Position numbers and translations under genes: made by a program | The notes under the pieces: generated by a model | Seen by the model: only the letters and a program-made list of their open reading frames with translations | What the model was told of the DNA's origin: nothing | Databases searched by the model: none | Source of the DNA: Oscillospiraceae bacterium | Lineage (GTDB): Bacteria > Bacillota > Clostridia > Oscillospirales > Ruminococcaceae | Length of the DNA: 64,000 nt | Direction: 5' to 3' | Assembly: GCA_022793675.1 (NCBI GenBank) | Contig: JAAWDH010000010.1 | Span: forward strand, 1 to 64,000 | Shown here: positions 7,816 to 15,416 of the stretch, in pieces | Layout of the letters: every line of letters begins with the position of its first letter | How positions within the stretch are numbered: position 1 is the stretch's first letter

Positions 7816-8655
7816 CTATGCCCCTGGCTGGCTGTCGCCGGGACGCAGCGAGCCAGGACGGGTAAATTCGCCGGAAACATCCATCCCAGGCGCCAGGGAC
7901 GACGCATCCTGCCCAGGCGTTCCAGGCGTAACAGAACTGGCGGGCTGCGATGGTGCGGAAGAACTAGAGGGGCTTGAAGAACCCCCAGGGCCGCCAGGAT
8001 TTGTTGAGACGCCGCTGTTTTCCTCGAAGGAAATGTTGGGGCCGCCAGGGCCGCCGGGCGCAGTGCTGGATTCGCTAGAGCCAGTACTGCTGGAACCAGC
8101 ATCACTGGAACCAGCATCACTGAAACCAGCATTGCCGGGGCCTGGGCCGCCTGGCCCTTCCGGAGCGGAACTGACGCTGCCTGGCCCACCGCCGGGATCA
8201 GCGAAAGAGGGTCCTTCCGGCGCTGGGCGGGAAGAGCTTTCCGTCGCTGAAGACGGAGTCGACGGCGGCGCAGAAGAAGGCGTGGAAGAAGGGGCCTGCG
8301 AAGAAGAAGCAGGCCGGGAAGAAGAAGGCTGCTGGGGAGGGCGGCTGGACGAAGCGCTCTCTGGACTATGACTGCCCTGGGACGTGTTCCAGCTGCCAAA
8401 GCCGCCGGAAGGCCAGCCGTTTTCCGAACTTTCCCCGCTGTCTGAGCTATCGGCAGGCAGGCTGCCAGCGTCGCTGCTTTCCGGCAAAGAAGAGGAGGGG
8501 CCGACGGTATCGGTCGGGCTTACCGCCATCCGCCCGGTGCCCTCTATCACCCGCAGCGACGCGCCGGCCACCTGGCTGACGCCAAAAAAGACGACGACAA
8601 CGGCAATCAGCTGCAACCAGATGTGGCGGGAAATCTGGTCAATTATTTTTTTCAC
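7816..8655 (-). CDS. Ser/Gly/Pro-rich single-pass membrane protein, coupled to spoIID
   Basis: The 279-residue protein begins at a GTG at 8655 behind GAAAGGGG; an in-frame start further upstream lacks a ribosome site. The N-terminus VKKIIDQISRHIWLQLIAV leads into one hydrophobic helix, followed by an extracytoplasmic region of Ser, Gly, Pro and Ala with short tandem units such as GSSDAGSSDAG. No enzymatic domain is visible. Its TAG stop is one base before the spoIID start, so it may belong to the same wall or sporulation function. I do not recognise the family. Its 3' end is extensively low complexity in all frames, which explains the long shadow frames here. Confidence 0.7.
   Translation of the reverse strand: MKKIIDQISRHIWLQLIAVVVVFFGVSQVAGASLRVIEGTGRMAVSPTDTVGPSSSLPESSDAGSLPADSSDSGESSENGWPSGGFGSWNTSQGSHSPESASSSRPPQQPSSSRPASSSQAPSSTPSSAPPSTPSSATESSSRPAPEGPSFADPGGGPGSVSSAPEGPGGPGPGNAGFSDAGSSDAGSSSTGSSESSTAPGGPGGPNISFEENSGVSTNPGGPGGSSSPSSSSAPSQPASSVTPGTPGQDASSLAPGMDVSGEFTRPGSLRPGDSQPGA
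8091..8136. repeat. Tandem 15-base repeat inside the Ser-rich gene
   Basis: Three consecutive units of CTGGAACCAGCATCA (plus strand, the last with changes) encode repeated Ser-Ser-Asp-Ala-Gly steps on the minus strand. Repeats of this type expand and contract by slippage in multiples of three bases, so they would alter protein length without a frameshift. Confidence 0.75.
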
Positions 8656-8712
8656 AGCGAACAAAACCCCTTTCCAACTCGCATTGCCCAAAGGCAAACT
8701 AACACAACGCAC

Positions 8713-8872
8713 ACCCTGCCCGTAACCGCGAGAGAACCGGCTAAACCTTTCCGAAGCAGAAATCAGGCTTGCCCGATTTCCGGCGCGAATGAAAAGTTTT
8801 TGCAGCTTAGCTTTGCTAAGCTAGGATTTCCTTCAGAAAGCGTCGTACTCCCCGTACTCCCGTCCCCCCGTA
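8713..8872. repeat. B-type repeat fused to a right arm of the palindromic element
   Basis: Bases 8713-8790 carry CCTGCCCGTAACCGCGAGAG, AACCGGCTAAACCTTTCCG and AGCAGAAATC, shared with 13706-13780. Bases 8791-8872 are a right arm, GAAAAGTTTTTGCAGCTTAG through TTCAGAAAGCGTCGTACTCC. The pncC gene stop lies inside the arm. Confidence 0.8.
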
Positions 8873-9339
8873 AACTCCATAAGCAGCTTCAGCGCAGCCT
8901 CAACGGAGGCCTGGCGGATCACCGGCCGGGCGTCTGCCTGCGGCAGGGAAAGCCGTTCTGCCCGGCTCCCATGCGCGTCGGCAACGGCGACAAAAACCGT
9001 ACCAACCGGCTTTTCCGGAGTACCGCCGCCAGGGCCTTCAATCGCAGTAACCGCCGCCCCAAGAGACGCGCCGGTTTTCTGCCGTACCAGAGACGCCATC
9101 GCTGCGGCAGCTTCTGCGGAAACTGCGCCATATTCATCAAGAATACACCTGGGCAGCCCCAAAAGCTGCATCTTAGCCAAATTTCCATAAGGGGACACCC
9201 CCGCCAGGAAAACCCGGGACGAACCCGGTGCCGCTGTCAGCGCCGCCGACAGCGCGCCGCCGGAAGACGCTTCGGCTACAGCCAAAGTCATCCCCTTGGC
9301 AGCCAGCAGCCGGACCAGCGTTTCAGCCAGCCCGTTCAC
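8833..9339 (-). CDS. pncC: CinA C-terminal domain protein (nicotinamide-nucleotide amidase, PncC-like)
   Basis: This 168-residue stand-alone CinA C-terminal domain probably deamidates nicotinamide mononucleotide to nicotinate mononucleotide in NAD recycling. Family marks are AVAEASSGGALSAALTAAPG (usually AESCTGG), FLAGVSPYG and AVTAIEGPGGGTPEKPVGTV. The usual Cys/Thr of the family motif is replaced by Ser-Ser, so activity should be tested. The GTG start overlaps the thiI stop as GTGA. The C-terminal REYGEYDAF and stop come from a palindromic element arm, as in the DUF2508 gene, so the end of the protein is probably not ancestral. Confidence 0.82.
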   Translation of the reverse strand: MNGLAETLVRLLAAKGMTLAVAEASSGGALSAALTAAPGSSRVFLAGVSPYGNLAKMQLLGLPRCILDEYGAVSAEAAAAMASLVRQKTGASLGAAVTAIEGPGGGTPEKPVGTVFVAVADAHGSRAERLSLPQADARPVIRQASVEAALKLLMEFTGGREYGEYDAF

Positions 9340-10511
9340 GACGAAATATACCGGACTTCCGTATCCGCTATGGCCTGCTCAACCAGCGGCGCAAAATCGA
9401 ACATTGCCTCTGCCTGCTCGACAAATTGCAGCTTTGGCTTGGTGCGGGGATGCTTGGGGGTAAAAACAGTACAGCAGTCCTCATAGGGCAGGATCGACGT
9501 CTCATAAGTGCCGATTTCCCGCGAGGTGCGGATAATCTCGGTCTTGTCCATCCCAATCAGCGGCCGCAGCACCAGCATCCCGGCAGCGCAGTCGGTACAG
9601 GCCAAAGCAGGGAGCGTCTGGCTTGCCACTTGGGCAAGGCTTTCGCCGGTAATTAACGCCTCGGCCCCCTCCCGCTCGGCGAGCCTTGCGGCAATGCGCA
9701 TCATCATCCGCCGCATCAGAACCGTGAACAGTTCCTCGGGGCAATGCTCCCGCAGCGCTTCCTGGATCTTCGTAAAAGGCACGCAGAAAAAGCGGATCCG
9801 CCCTGTATAAGGAGTCAGCTTTTCGCAGAGGGTTTCCACCTTCTCCAACGCCCGGCCGCTGGTGTAGGGCGGGCTGACAAAATGCACCGCCGACAGCTGC
9901 AGGCCGCGCTTGGCCATCTGGTAGGCAGCCACTGGGCTGTCAATGCCGCCGGAAATCAGCACCATCGCCTGCCCAGAAGAAGACACCGGCATCCCGCCGG
10001 GGCCATGGAGCTGGCCGCCGTGGATATAAGCGCCAAAATCGCGTATTTCTACCATCACCGTCACTTCGGGGTTGTGAACATCCACTTTCAGATGCGGGAA
10101 CCGCGAGAGGAGCTTCCCCCCCGCCTGGGCGGCAATCTGCGGAGAAGTCAGCGGGAAACGCTTGTCAGAGCGCTTGGCTTCTACCTTAAAGGTCTTTGCC
10201 GAGGCAAGCGTCGCCTCGCAGTAGCCGCCGATATGGGAAAGGATCGCCTCCATGGATTTTTCTACCACCAGCGCCCGGGAAAGCATCACAATCCCGAACA
10301 CCTTTTGCAGCCGGGAAATGGCTTCGTCAAAATCGTAAAAATCCGGCTCGGCCGGCTCAATATAAATCGCCGACTGGGCGCGGCGGACGGTGGTCTTCCC
10401 CAAGTCGCGCAGCCGCCATTTGATATTGCGGATCAGAATTTCCTCAAAACGGCTGCGGTTCAGCCCCTTGAGGGCGATTTCGCCGTTTTTGACCAGGATC
10501 AGCTCTTTCAC
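9336..10511 (-). CDS. thiI: tRNA 4-thiouridine synthase ThiI
   Basis: The 391-residue protein has a ferredoxin-like/THUMP N-terminal half and a PP-loop ATPase domain with VLISGGIDSPVAAYQM around residue 185, all diagnostic of ThiI. It adenylates U8 of tRNA and accepts sulfur from a cysteine desulfurase to make s4U; in some bacteria it also serves thiamin thiazole synthesis. Its length ends where short ThiI proteins end, without the C-terminal rhodanese domain of the E. coli enzyme. Four-base overlaps with the desulfurase gene upstream and pncC downstream show tight coupling, and the upstream desulfurase is the expected sulfur donor. Confidence 0.95.
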   Translation of the reverse strand: MKELILVKNGEIALKGLNRSRFEEILIRNIKWRLRDLGKTTVRRAQSAIYIEPAEPDFYDFDEAISRLQKVFGIVMLSRALVVEKSMEAILSHIGGYCEATLASAKTFKVEAKRSDKRFPLTSPQIAAQAGGKLLSRFPHLKVDVHNPEVTVMVEIRDFGAYIHGGQLHGPGGMPVSSSGQAMVLISGGIDSPVAAYQMAKRGLQLSAVHFVSPPYTSGRALEKVETLCEKLTPYTGRIRFFCVPFTKIQEALREHCPEELFTVLMRRMMMRIAARLAEREGAEALITGESLAQVASQTLPALACTDCAAGMLVLRPLIGMDKTEIIRTSREIGTYETSILPYEDCCTVFTPKHPRTKPKLQFVEQAEAMFDFAPLVEQAIADTEVRYISS

Positions 10512-11683
10512 TGTCCCCCTCCTTCCTGCCCTTTTGGGCCTGCCAGGTTGATGACCTGGTCAAGATGCTTGATAACCTTTGCAAGCGCCGCGGCAAAAGC
10601 CGCCGTCTCCTCTGGCGTCGTATCCTTTGAAAAGCTTACCCGCAGCGTCGACTGCGCCCGCTCCGCAGGCAGCCCGTAGGCGGCAAGCCCTTCGCTGACC
10701 GCCCCTTTGGCGCAGGCTGAACCGGAAGAGACGTAAATCCCCTCCTCCTCAAGCGCGTGCAGCATCGTCTCCGAACGGAAGCCTGGAACCGACAGGCTGA
10801 GGATATGGGGGCAGCCGTCTTCCGGGGAGTTTATTACCACCTGCGGCAGCGCCGCAAGCGCCTGCCGCAGCCCCCGATTCAGCGCCTGGTAACGGCTGCG
10901 GATTTCCGGCCCTTCTTTGCGGCAAAGCTCCAGCGCCGCCCCCATCGCCGCAATCAGCGGTACTGGCGGCGTCCCTGGGCGGATGCCCATTTCCTGGCCG
11001 CCGCCGTATTGGATGGGGCTTACCCGCACCCCTTTCCTAAGATACAGCCCGCCGATGCCCTTGGGCGCGTAAAGCTTGTGGCCGCTGAAGGAAAACAGGT
11101 CGACCCCCAGCCGCCCGACGTTCAACGGCAGCTTAGTGAAGCCCTGCACCCCGTCCATATGGATAAGCAGGCCCGGAAACCGGCGACGGACGGCGGGAAT
11201 GACCTGCCCATAAGGCAGGATGGTCCCAAGCTCATTGTTGACCATCATCATCGTCAGCAGCACGGTATCCCCGTCCACCGCCCCGATAAAATCCTCAGCC
11301 GCAAAATAGCCGCCGGCGCGCGGCGCAATCCGTTTGATTTGGTACCCTTCCTTTTCCAGCGCCGCCAAGGGGCCTGCCACCGAGGGATGCTCGACCGCAG
11401 AGGCGACGATTGTCTTCCCCTGGCGTTTCCGGGCTGAAACCCCGCCTAGGACGGCGATGTTGTTGGACTCCGTCGCGCCGCCGGTAAAATAGATTTCCTC
11501 CCGCTCGCAGCCCAGTAGAGCCGCGGCGGTTTTACGGGCGGCGGTCATCAGCCTTTCGGCCTCTATCCCCTTTTTGTGCAGCGAAGAAGGGTTGCCATAA
11601 TCGTCGCGCATAGCCGCCAGGGCAGCCTCGGCGGCGGCGCTGCAGACCCTGGTCGTTGCGCAGTTGTCCAAATAAATCTCCAT
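10508..11683 (-). CDS. Cysteine desulfurase (IscS/NifS family), partner of ThiI
   Basis: The 391-residue class V aminotransferase-fold enzyme takes sulfur from cysteine. It shows the N-terminal YLDNCATT motif, the PLP lysine in FSFSGHKLYAPKGIGGLY (around residue 200) and the persulfide cysteine in SSGSACAKG (around residue 325). It is the first gene of the desulfurase-thiI-pncC operon, overlapping thiI by four bases. This arrangement, known from Bacillus (nifZ-thiI), points to tRNA thiolation as its main job rather than general Fe-S assembly; no iscU lies nearby. The start lies six bases after the glyQS stop, so glyQS may be in the same transcript. Confidence 0.94.
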   Translation of the reverse strand: MEIYLDNCATTRVCSAAAEAALAAMRDDYGNPSSLHKKGIEAERLMTAARKTAAALLGCEREEIYFTGGATESNNIAVLGGVSARKRQGKTIVASAVEHPSVAGPLAALEKEGYQIKRIAPRAGGYFAAEDFIGAVDGDTVLLTMMMVNNELGTILPYGQVIPAVRRRFPGLLIHMDGVQGFTKLPLNVGRLGVDLFSFSGHKLYAPKGIGGLYLRKGVRVSPIQYGGGQEMGIRPGTPPVPLIAAMGAALELCRKEGPEIRSRYQALNRGLRQALAALPQVVINSPEDGCPHILSLSVPGFRSETMLHALEEEGIYVSSGSACAKGAVSEGLAAYGLPAERAQSTLRVSFSKDTTPEETAAFAAALAKVIKHLDQVINLAGPKGQEGGGQ

Positions 11684-11688
11684 AAACC

Positions 11689-13110
11689 TTAAAAGCGGAC
11701 CTTTTCGTCTACATATTCTATCAGCCGGTCAATAGGCAGGCGCACCTGTTCCATCGTGTCGCGGTCGCGGATGGTCACGCAGTTGTCGGCGGTAATGCCT
11801 TTTTCGCTGTCGCCCACAGTCTCAAAGTCGACCGTGATGCAAAGCGGCGTGCCGATCTCGTCCTGGCGGCGGTAACGCTTGCCGATGGAACCAGTTTCGT
11901 CAAAGTCGACCATAAAACGGCTGGCCAGCATCGCGTAAATCTCTTGGGCTTTGGGGGAAAGCTTTTTAGACAATGGCAGCACGGCGGCCTTGAAGGGGGC
12001 CAGCGCCGGATGCAGGCGCATAACGACCCGCTTGTCCTCCTTGCCCTTTTCGTCGGTGAGGATTTCCTCGTCGTAGGCTTCGCAGAGGAAAGCCAGCGCC
12101 ACGCGGTCTGCGCCCAAGGAAGGCTCGACAACGTAAGGGATATAGCGTTCGTTGGTTTCGGCGTCAAAATAGTCAAGGGATTTGCCGCTGGCCTCCTGGT
12201 GCCGCCCCAAATCGTAATCGGTGCGGTCGGCAATCCCCCATAGCTCGCCCCAATCAAAGGGGAAGCGGTACTCGATGTCGGTAGTCGCTTTGGAATAGAA
12301 GGACAGCTCCTCCGGCGAATGGTCGCGCAGCCGCAGGTTTTCCTCTTTAAGCCCCAGCGAGGTCAGCCAGTTTTTGCAGAAGTCTTTCCAATAATAAAAC
12401 CAGTCAAGGTCGGTGCCGGGCTTACAGAAGAACTCACACTCCATCTGTTCGAACTCGCGGATGCGGAAAATAAAGTTGCCGGGGGTGATTTCGTTGCGGA
12501 AGGATTTGCCCACCTGGCAGACGCCGAAAGGCAGCTTTTTGCGGGTAGTGCGCTGGATGTTGGCAAAGTTGACGAAAATGCCCTGGGCCGTTTCGGGCCG
12601 CAGATAGACCTCGCTTTTGGCGTCCTCGGTGACGCCGATAAAGGTTTTGAACATCAGGTTGAATTTGCGGATGGGAGTGAAATCGTGCTTGCCGCAGACC
12701 GGGCAGACCACGTCGTCATGCCCGACGATAAAGGCGTCCAGCTCCTCCGAACTCAAAGCGTCGGCATTCACTTCGGGGTGGGCGTCGCCAATCAGTTTAT
12801 CGGCGCGGTGACGGCTGTGGCAGGCGCGGCAGTCCACCAGCGGGTCGGTAAAGCCGCCCACATGGCCAGTGGTGACCCAAGTCTGGGGGTTCATCAAAAT
12901 AGCGGCGTCCAGGCCGACGTTATAGGGGGATTCCTGGACGAATTTTTTCCACCAGGCCCGTTTGACATTGTTTTTGAACTCCACGCCCAACGGCCCAAAG
13001 TCCCAGGAATTGGAAAGGCCGCCGTAAATTTCGCTGCCAGGATAGACAAAGCCCCTGCTTTTGCACAGGTTGACAATCTGTTCCATAGTTTTCTGCTCAT
13101 TTGTCAGCAT
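11689..13110 (-). CDS. glyQS: Glycyl-tRNA synthetase, alpha2 type
   Basis: The 473-residue class II synthetase is of the single-chain, archaeal/eukaryotic-like type found in many Gram-positives. The start at 13110 is preceded by ACGGAGGT; an in-frame Met at 13140 lacks a ribosome site. Marks include [20 protein letters not shown] near the N-terminus, a Cys-rich insertion ([11 protein letters not shown] and CPVCGKHDF) that could bind zinc, motif 2 [20 protein letters not shown], and motif 3 near [13 protein letters not shown]. It charges tRNA-Gly. The leader is only about 50 bases, too short for a T-box. Confidence 0.97.
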   Translation of the reverse strand: MLTNEQKTMEQIVNLCKSRGFVYPGSEIYGGLSNSWDFGPLGVEFKNNVKRAWWKKFVQESPYNVGLDAAILMNPQTWVTTGHVGGFTDPLVDCRACHSRHRADKLIGDAHPEVNADALSSEELDAFIVGHDDVVCPVCGKHDFTPIRKFNLMFKTFIGVTEDAKSEVYLRPETAQGIFVNFANIQRTTRKKLPFGVCQVGKSFRNEITPGNFIFRIREFEQMECEFFCKPGTDLDWFYYWKDFCKNWLTSLGLKEENLRLRDHSPEELSFYSKATTDIEYRFPFDWGELWGIADRTDYDLGRHQEASGKSLDYFDAETNERYIPYVVEPSLGADRVALAFLCEAYDEEILTDEKGKEDKRVVMRLHPALAPFKAAVLPLSKKLSPKAQEIYAMLASRFMVDFDETGSIGKRYRRQDEIGTPLCITVDFETVGDSEKGITADNCVTIRDRDTMEQVRLPIDRLIEYVDEKVRF

Positions 13111-13166
13111 ATAAAAATACCTCCGTATGTTATTTTCCAATTATAAAACGCTGCCATATAGCTTCT

Positions 13167-13195
13167 ATTATAAACGTTCAAAAGCCGCTGGTCAA
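13167..13195 (-). promoter_or_regulatory. Sigma-A promoter of glyQS
   Basis: On the minus strand TTGACC, a 17-base spacer and TATAAT are found, the -10 lying 57 bases upstream of the glyQS start codon. Confidence 0.8.
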
Positions 13196-13360
13196 GGAAT
13201 TTTTCACCTGACCGGCAGCTTTTGGAATGGGTTTTGTCATTCTGTGCAGGCGGCGTCCGCTTTTACGCAAATTACCGTACATACTGCACACCATATCTAA
13301 GTGGGGTATAATCTTCCCGCCAAGCCATATGCTAAATGGGCCGAAAGGAGGGGGATGGCC

Positions 13361-13543
13361 GTGAATATAACCTGCTGCAGCGAGCCCTGCCGCTACCAGC
13401 GCGAGGGCCTCTGCACGCTGCCGCCTAACGCCTGCCTGGGACAGAAGGCAGGCGGATGCTGTTACTTCGAGCCGTTAGGGTACGAGGGAGTACGGGAGTA
13501 CGCGCTTTTTGAAAAAAGCTTAGCAAAAACTTTTAATCGCTAG
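13361..13543 (+). CDS. Small cysteine-rich protein
   Basis: The reading frame could start at ATG 13355 or GTG 13361. The AAAGGAGGGGG ribosome site ends too close to 13355, so GTG 13361 is preferred, giving 60 residues. The N-terminal part has the spacing Cys-Cys-x3-Cys-x7-Cys plus a later Cys and Cys-Cys (CCSEPCRYQREGLCTL, then GGCCYF), typical of small clostridial zinc or iron-sulfur proteins often mislabelled hydroxymyristoyl-ACP dehydratase. Function is unknown. The last 20 or so residues (after FEPLG) are encoded by a palindromic element arm and are probably not native. Confidence 0.6.
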   Translation: MNITCCSEPCRYQREGLCTLPPNACLGQKAGGCCYFEPLGYEGVREYALFEKSLAKTFNR

Positions 13544-13660
13544 GGTACGTGTCGGCGCAGCCAGAACCGCCTACTGCGTCGATGCGCAGAACCAGAATAC
13601 TCGTCGACGCAGTAGGTGCTTATGGCTTTGCACAAGTTGCCCTGGCGAAACCAGTGAATT
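13480..13660 (+). repeat. Palindromic element, left arm and complete core
   Basis: The left arm GGGAGTACGCGCTTTTTGAA leads to TCGCTAGGGTA. The core has CCTACTGCGTCGATGCGCAG facing CGTCGACGCAGTAGG, then GCTTATGGCTTTGCACAAGT and GCCCTGGCGA, where the right arm should begin but is missing. The start of the element provides the end of the upstream Cys-rich ORF. Confidence 0.85.
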
Positions 13661-13705
13661 GTCCGGGCATAAGGGGTAAAGGCGCATCGTTTTTACCTGG
13701 AACTA

Positions 13706-13832
13706 CCTGCCCGTGACCGCGAGAGAACCGGCCAAATTTTTCCGCAGCAGAAATCCGGCTTGCTGGATTTCCAGCGCGAATTGTCTGCCGGCACAGCCGG
13801 CCCGGCCGCGAATTGTCAGTCGGCACAGCCGG
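13706..13832. repeat. B-type repeat with a direct duplication
   Basis: CCTGCCCGTGACCGCGAGAG and CAGAAATCCGGCTTGCTGGA match the B-type repeats near 8713 and 378. It ends with two direct copies of about 28 bases, each starting GCGAATTGTC and ending CGGCACAGCCGGCCC. The second copy encodes the C-terminal residues and stop of the HTH/zinc-ribbon gene. Two copies are not enough for a CRISPR array. Confidence 0.75.
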
Positions 13833-14268
13833 CCCAGTGGGTGAGTTTGGGGAGCTCGACGGAAAAATAGGCGCGCGCCTGATCCGGCGGGAATTGGTCG
13901 TTTGACATATGCTCAACAAGGAAATCGATTAGTTCGTCTAGGCTTTGATAGGCGAATTTGCCGTCGGCATAACACCAGCGGCAGTAGTCTTCATTAAAAG
14001 CCCCGTCTGGCTCGCGGCTGATGGCGCCGTCGTCTGTCAGCGGCATCCCGCAGCACTGGCAGATAAGCTTGCGGGGACTACCGAGCAGGGTATTGATAGA
14101 GCAGTCAAAAAGGGCGGACAAGGCTGTCAGCATATCTGGGCCTGGGGTTGTCTCGCCGTTCTCCCAGCGGGAAACCGCCTGCCTGGTAACAAAAAGCTTG
14201 GCGGCAAGTTCGTCTTGGGTCATATTGTTTTTCTGGCGCAGCTGTTTTAAGGTTTCGTTTGCAGACAT
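13816..14268 (-). CDS. XRE-type HTH regulator with a C-terminal zinc-ribbon domain
   Basis: The 150-residue protein begins at 14268 (AAAAGGAG ribosome site). Residues 1-65 are a classic Cro/cI-type helix-turn-helix: LKQLRQKNNMTQDELAAKL, then VTRQAVSRWENGETTPGPD. The rest is a putative zinc-ribbon domain with CQCCGMPL, a Cys pair in EDYCRWCYADG and a helical tail (LIDFLVEHM). Similar HTH/zinc-ribbon fusions are common clostridial regulators with unknown targets. The final WAGCAD and stop are read from a duplicated repeat, so the C-terminus may have been altered by the repeat. Confidence 0.85.
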   Translation of the reverse strand: MSANETLKQLRQKNNMTQDELAAKLFVTRQAVSRWENGETTPGPDMLTALSALFDCSINTLLGSPRKLICQCCGMPLTDDGAISREPDGAFNEDYCRWCYADGKFAYQSLDELIDFLVEHMSNDQFPPDQARAYFSVELPKLTHWAGCAD

Positions 14269-14449
14269 AATCAGACACTCCTTTTGGGGATGCGGGTCGG
14301 TTTCGATTTCTGCTATTAGTATACACCTGAAAACCTGCCTTGACAAGCAACGGGCTGTTGCTTAGGCCCCTTTAAAAGCTGAGGCGGCCCGAAGCTGACT
14401 GCGGATTTCTAAAAAATGTGATTTTTCATACTTTTTTTGAGAATATCTC

Positions 14450-14479
14450 TTGACAGATACCCCTCTTATGCGCTATACT
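14450..14479 (+). promoter_or_regulatory. Sigma-A promoter of rpsU
   Basis: TTGACA at 14450 and TATACT at 14474 are separated by 18 bases. The implied start near 14486 leaves a leader of about 130 bases before rpsU. Confidence 0.75.
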
Positions 14480-14486
14480 AGAAAAT

Positions 14487-14618
14487 ACAAATGCTGGTTT
14501 GTCAGCGGGCTGTCCCACGGGTCCCTGCGGAATGCGGGAGAGAGGTTGGCCTGGTGGGCCGGAGGCGCGCAAGCGAGCCTTTAGACCCCTGCTGCTGAGG
14601 CAAAGGGAGGGAATCAGA
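14487..14618 (+). promoter_or_regulatory. GC-rich structured leader of rpsU
   Basis: The untranslated leader contains several self-complementary stretches, such as CCCTGC/GCGGG, GGCC/GGGCC and GGCGCGC/GCGAGCC, then the AAAGGGAGG ribosome site. A 130-base folded leader on a 58-codon ribosomal-protein gene suggests autogenous control. I do not recognise it as a described leader family. The remaining sequence between 14269 and 14450 shows nothing else clear. Confidence 0.4.
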
Positions 14619-14795
14619 ATGTCAGAAATCAGAGTCAAAGACAACGAATCTCTTGAAAACGCATTGAAGAGATTCAAGCGGTCTTGTGCCAAATCCGGCG
14701 TGCTCGCGGAAGTCCGCAAAAGAGAGCACTACGAGAAACCTTCCGTAAAACGGAAAAAGAAATCGGAAGCTGCCAGAAAACGCAAGTTTAAATAA
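14619..14795 (+). CDS. rpsU: 30S ribosomal protein S21
   Basis: The 58-residue basic protein starts at 14619 behind AAAGGGAGG. The opening [20 protein letters not shown], the internal KREHYEKPS and the Lys/Arg-rich tail [15 protein letters not shown] are typical of S21. It binds the 3' end of 16S rRNA and helps initiation. It is followed directly by a strong terminator and so is monocistronic. Confidence 0.97.
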   Translation: MSEIRVKDNESLENALKRFKRSCAKSGVLAEVRKREHYEKPSVKRKKKSEAARKRKFK

Positions 14796-14817
14796 GGATC
14801 TTTCGATCTACGTAACG

Positions 14818-14847
14818 AAAGCGGGCTGATTCTCAGCTCGCTTTTTC
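14818..14847 (+). terminator. Rho-independent terminator of rpsU
   Basis: AGCGGGCTGA pairs with TCAGCTCGCT (one mismatch) around a two-base loop and is followed by five T. Confidence 0.85.
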
Positions 14848-14888
14848 ATCTGCCGGACTGCCTTGGCAGCAGATTTTTGGAGGTACCC

Positions 14889-15416
14889 ATGGCCCTTTTC
14901 CGCCCCGACTACTGGTTCCCGCGCGTTACCGCAATCCCTGGCTCTTTTTTCATTGAAAAAGGGGTGCGGCTTATACTGCTGGACGCGGACAATACTTTAA
15001 CTACCCATAATAACCCTGAACCTGCGCCGGGGGTAACAGCTTGGCTTGAGGAAATGAAGGCGGCAGGTCTGCGGCTTGCCATCCTCTCTAACAACAACCC
15101 GCGCCGTATCGCCCCGTTTGCCGGGAAGCTCGGCTTGCCGTTTGCGGCAAACGGCGCAAAGCCCCTGCCCTTCCGGGCGGCGGCAGCCTGTAGGGAATAC
15201 GGCGCACGCGGGCGGGAATGCGCGCTGGTCGGCGACCAGCTGTTCACCGACATCCTTTGCGGCAACCTGCTCCCTGGGGCCGTGTCGGTGCTGGTGACGC
15301 CGATACAGCTGGAAGATGGGGAATTTTTCAGGTTTAAGCGAAAACTGGAAAAGCCGCTTCTGCAGCGTTACCAGCGGCGTCCCGGCGTATATGTAAAAGG
15401 AAAGGAAGATTTTTGA
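14889..15416 (+). CDS. yqeG: YqeG-family HAD phosphatase
   Basis: The 175-residue protein belongs to the HAD IIIA (YqeG/GEP4) family. The start ATG at 14889 is served by GGAGGT. It shows the nucleophile motif LLDADNTLT (around residue 34), motif II in ILSNN and the acidic motif LVGDQLFTDILCGN. The related yeast enzyme Gep4 dephosphorylates phosphatidylglycerophosphate; the bacterial substrate is uncertain. Its stop overlaps the start of the endonuclease IV-like gene as TGATG, so the two are coupled. Confidence 0.92.
   Translation: MALFRPDYWFPRVTAIPGSFFIEKGVRLILLDADNTLTTHNNPEPAPGVTAWLEEMKAAGLRLAILSNNNPRRIAPFAGKLGLPFAANGAKPLPFRAAAACREYGARGRECALVGDQLFTDILCGNLLPGAVSVLVTPIQLEDGEFFRFKRKLEKPLLQRYQRRPGVYVKGKEDF

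Noticed and set aside
8091-8136. Possible CRISPR-like repeats
   Set aside because: A direct 15-base tandem repeat within a coding region, no spacers.
6450-8399. Longer version of the SpoIID frame, beginning at 8399
   Set aside because: The added 195 residues are an out-of-frame reading of the Ser-rich gene; the frame has a good start at 7814.
9744-10679. Plus-strand 311-codon open frame opposite thiI and the desulfurase
   Set aside because: GC-rich antisense frame with no domain; both sense genes are certain.
13111-13200. T-box leader for glyQS
   Set aside because: The distance from promoter to start is about 50 bases, too short for a T-box, and the T-box sequence is absent.
13779-13832. 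Possible CRISPR array
   Set aside because: Only two adjacent repeats without spacers, and no cas genes.
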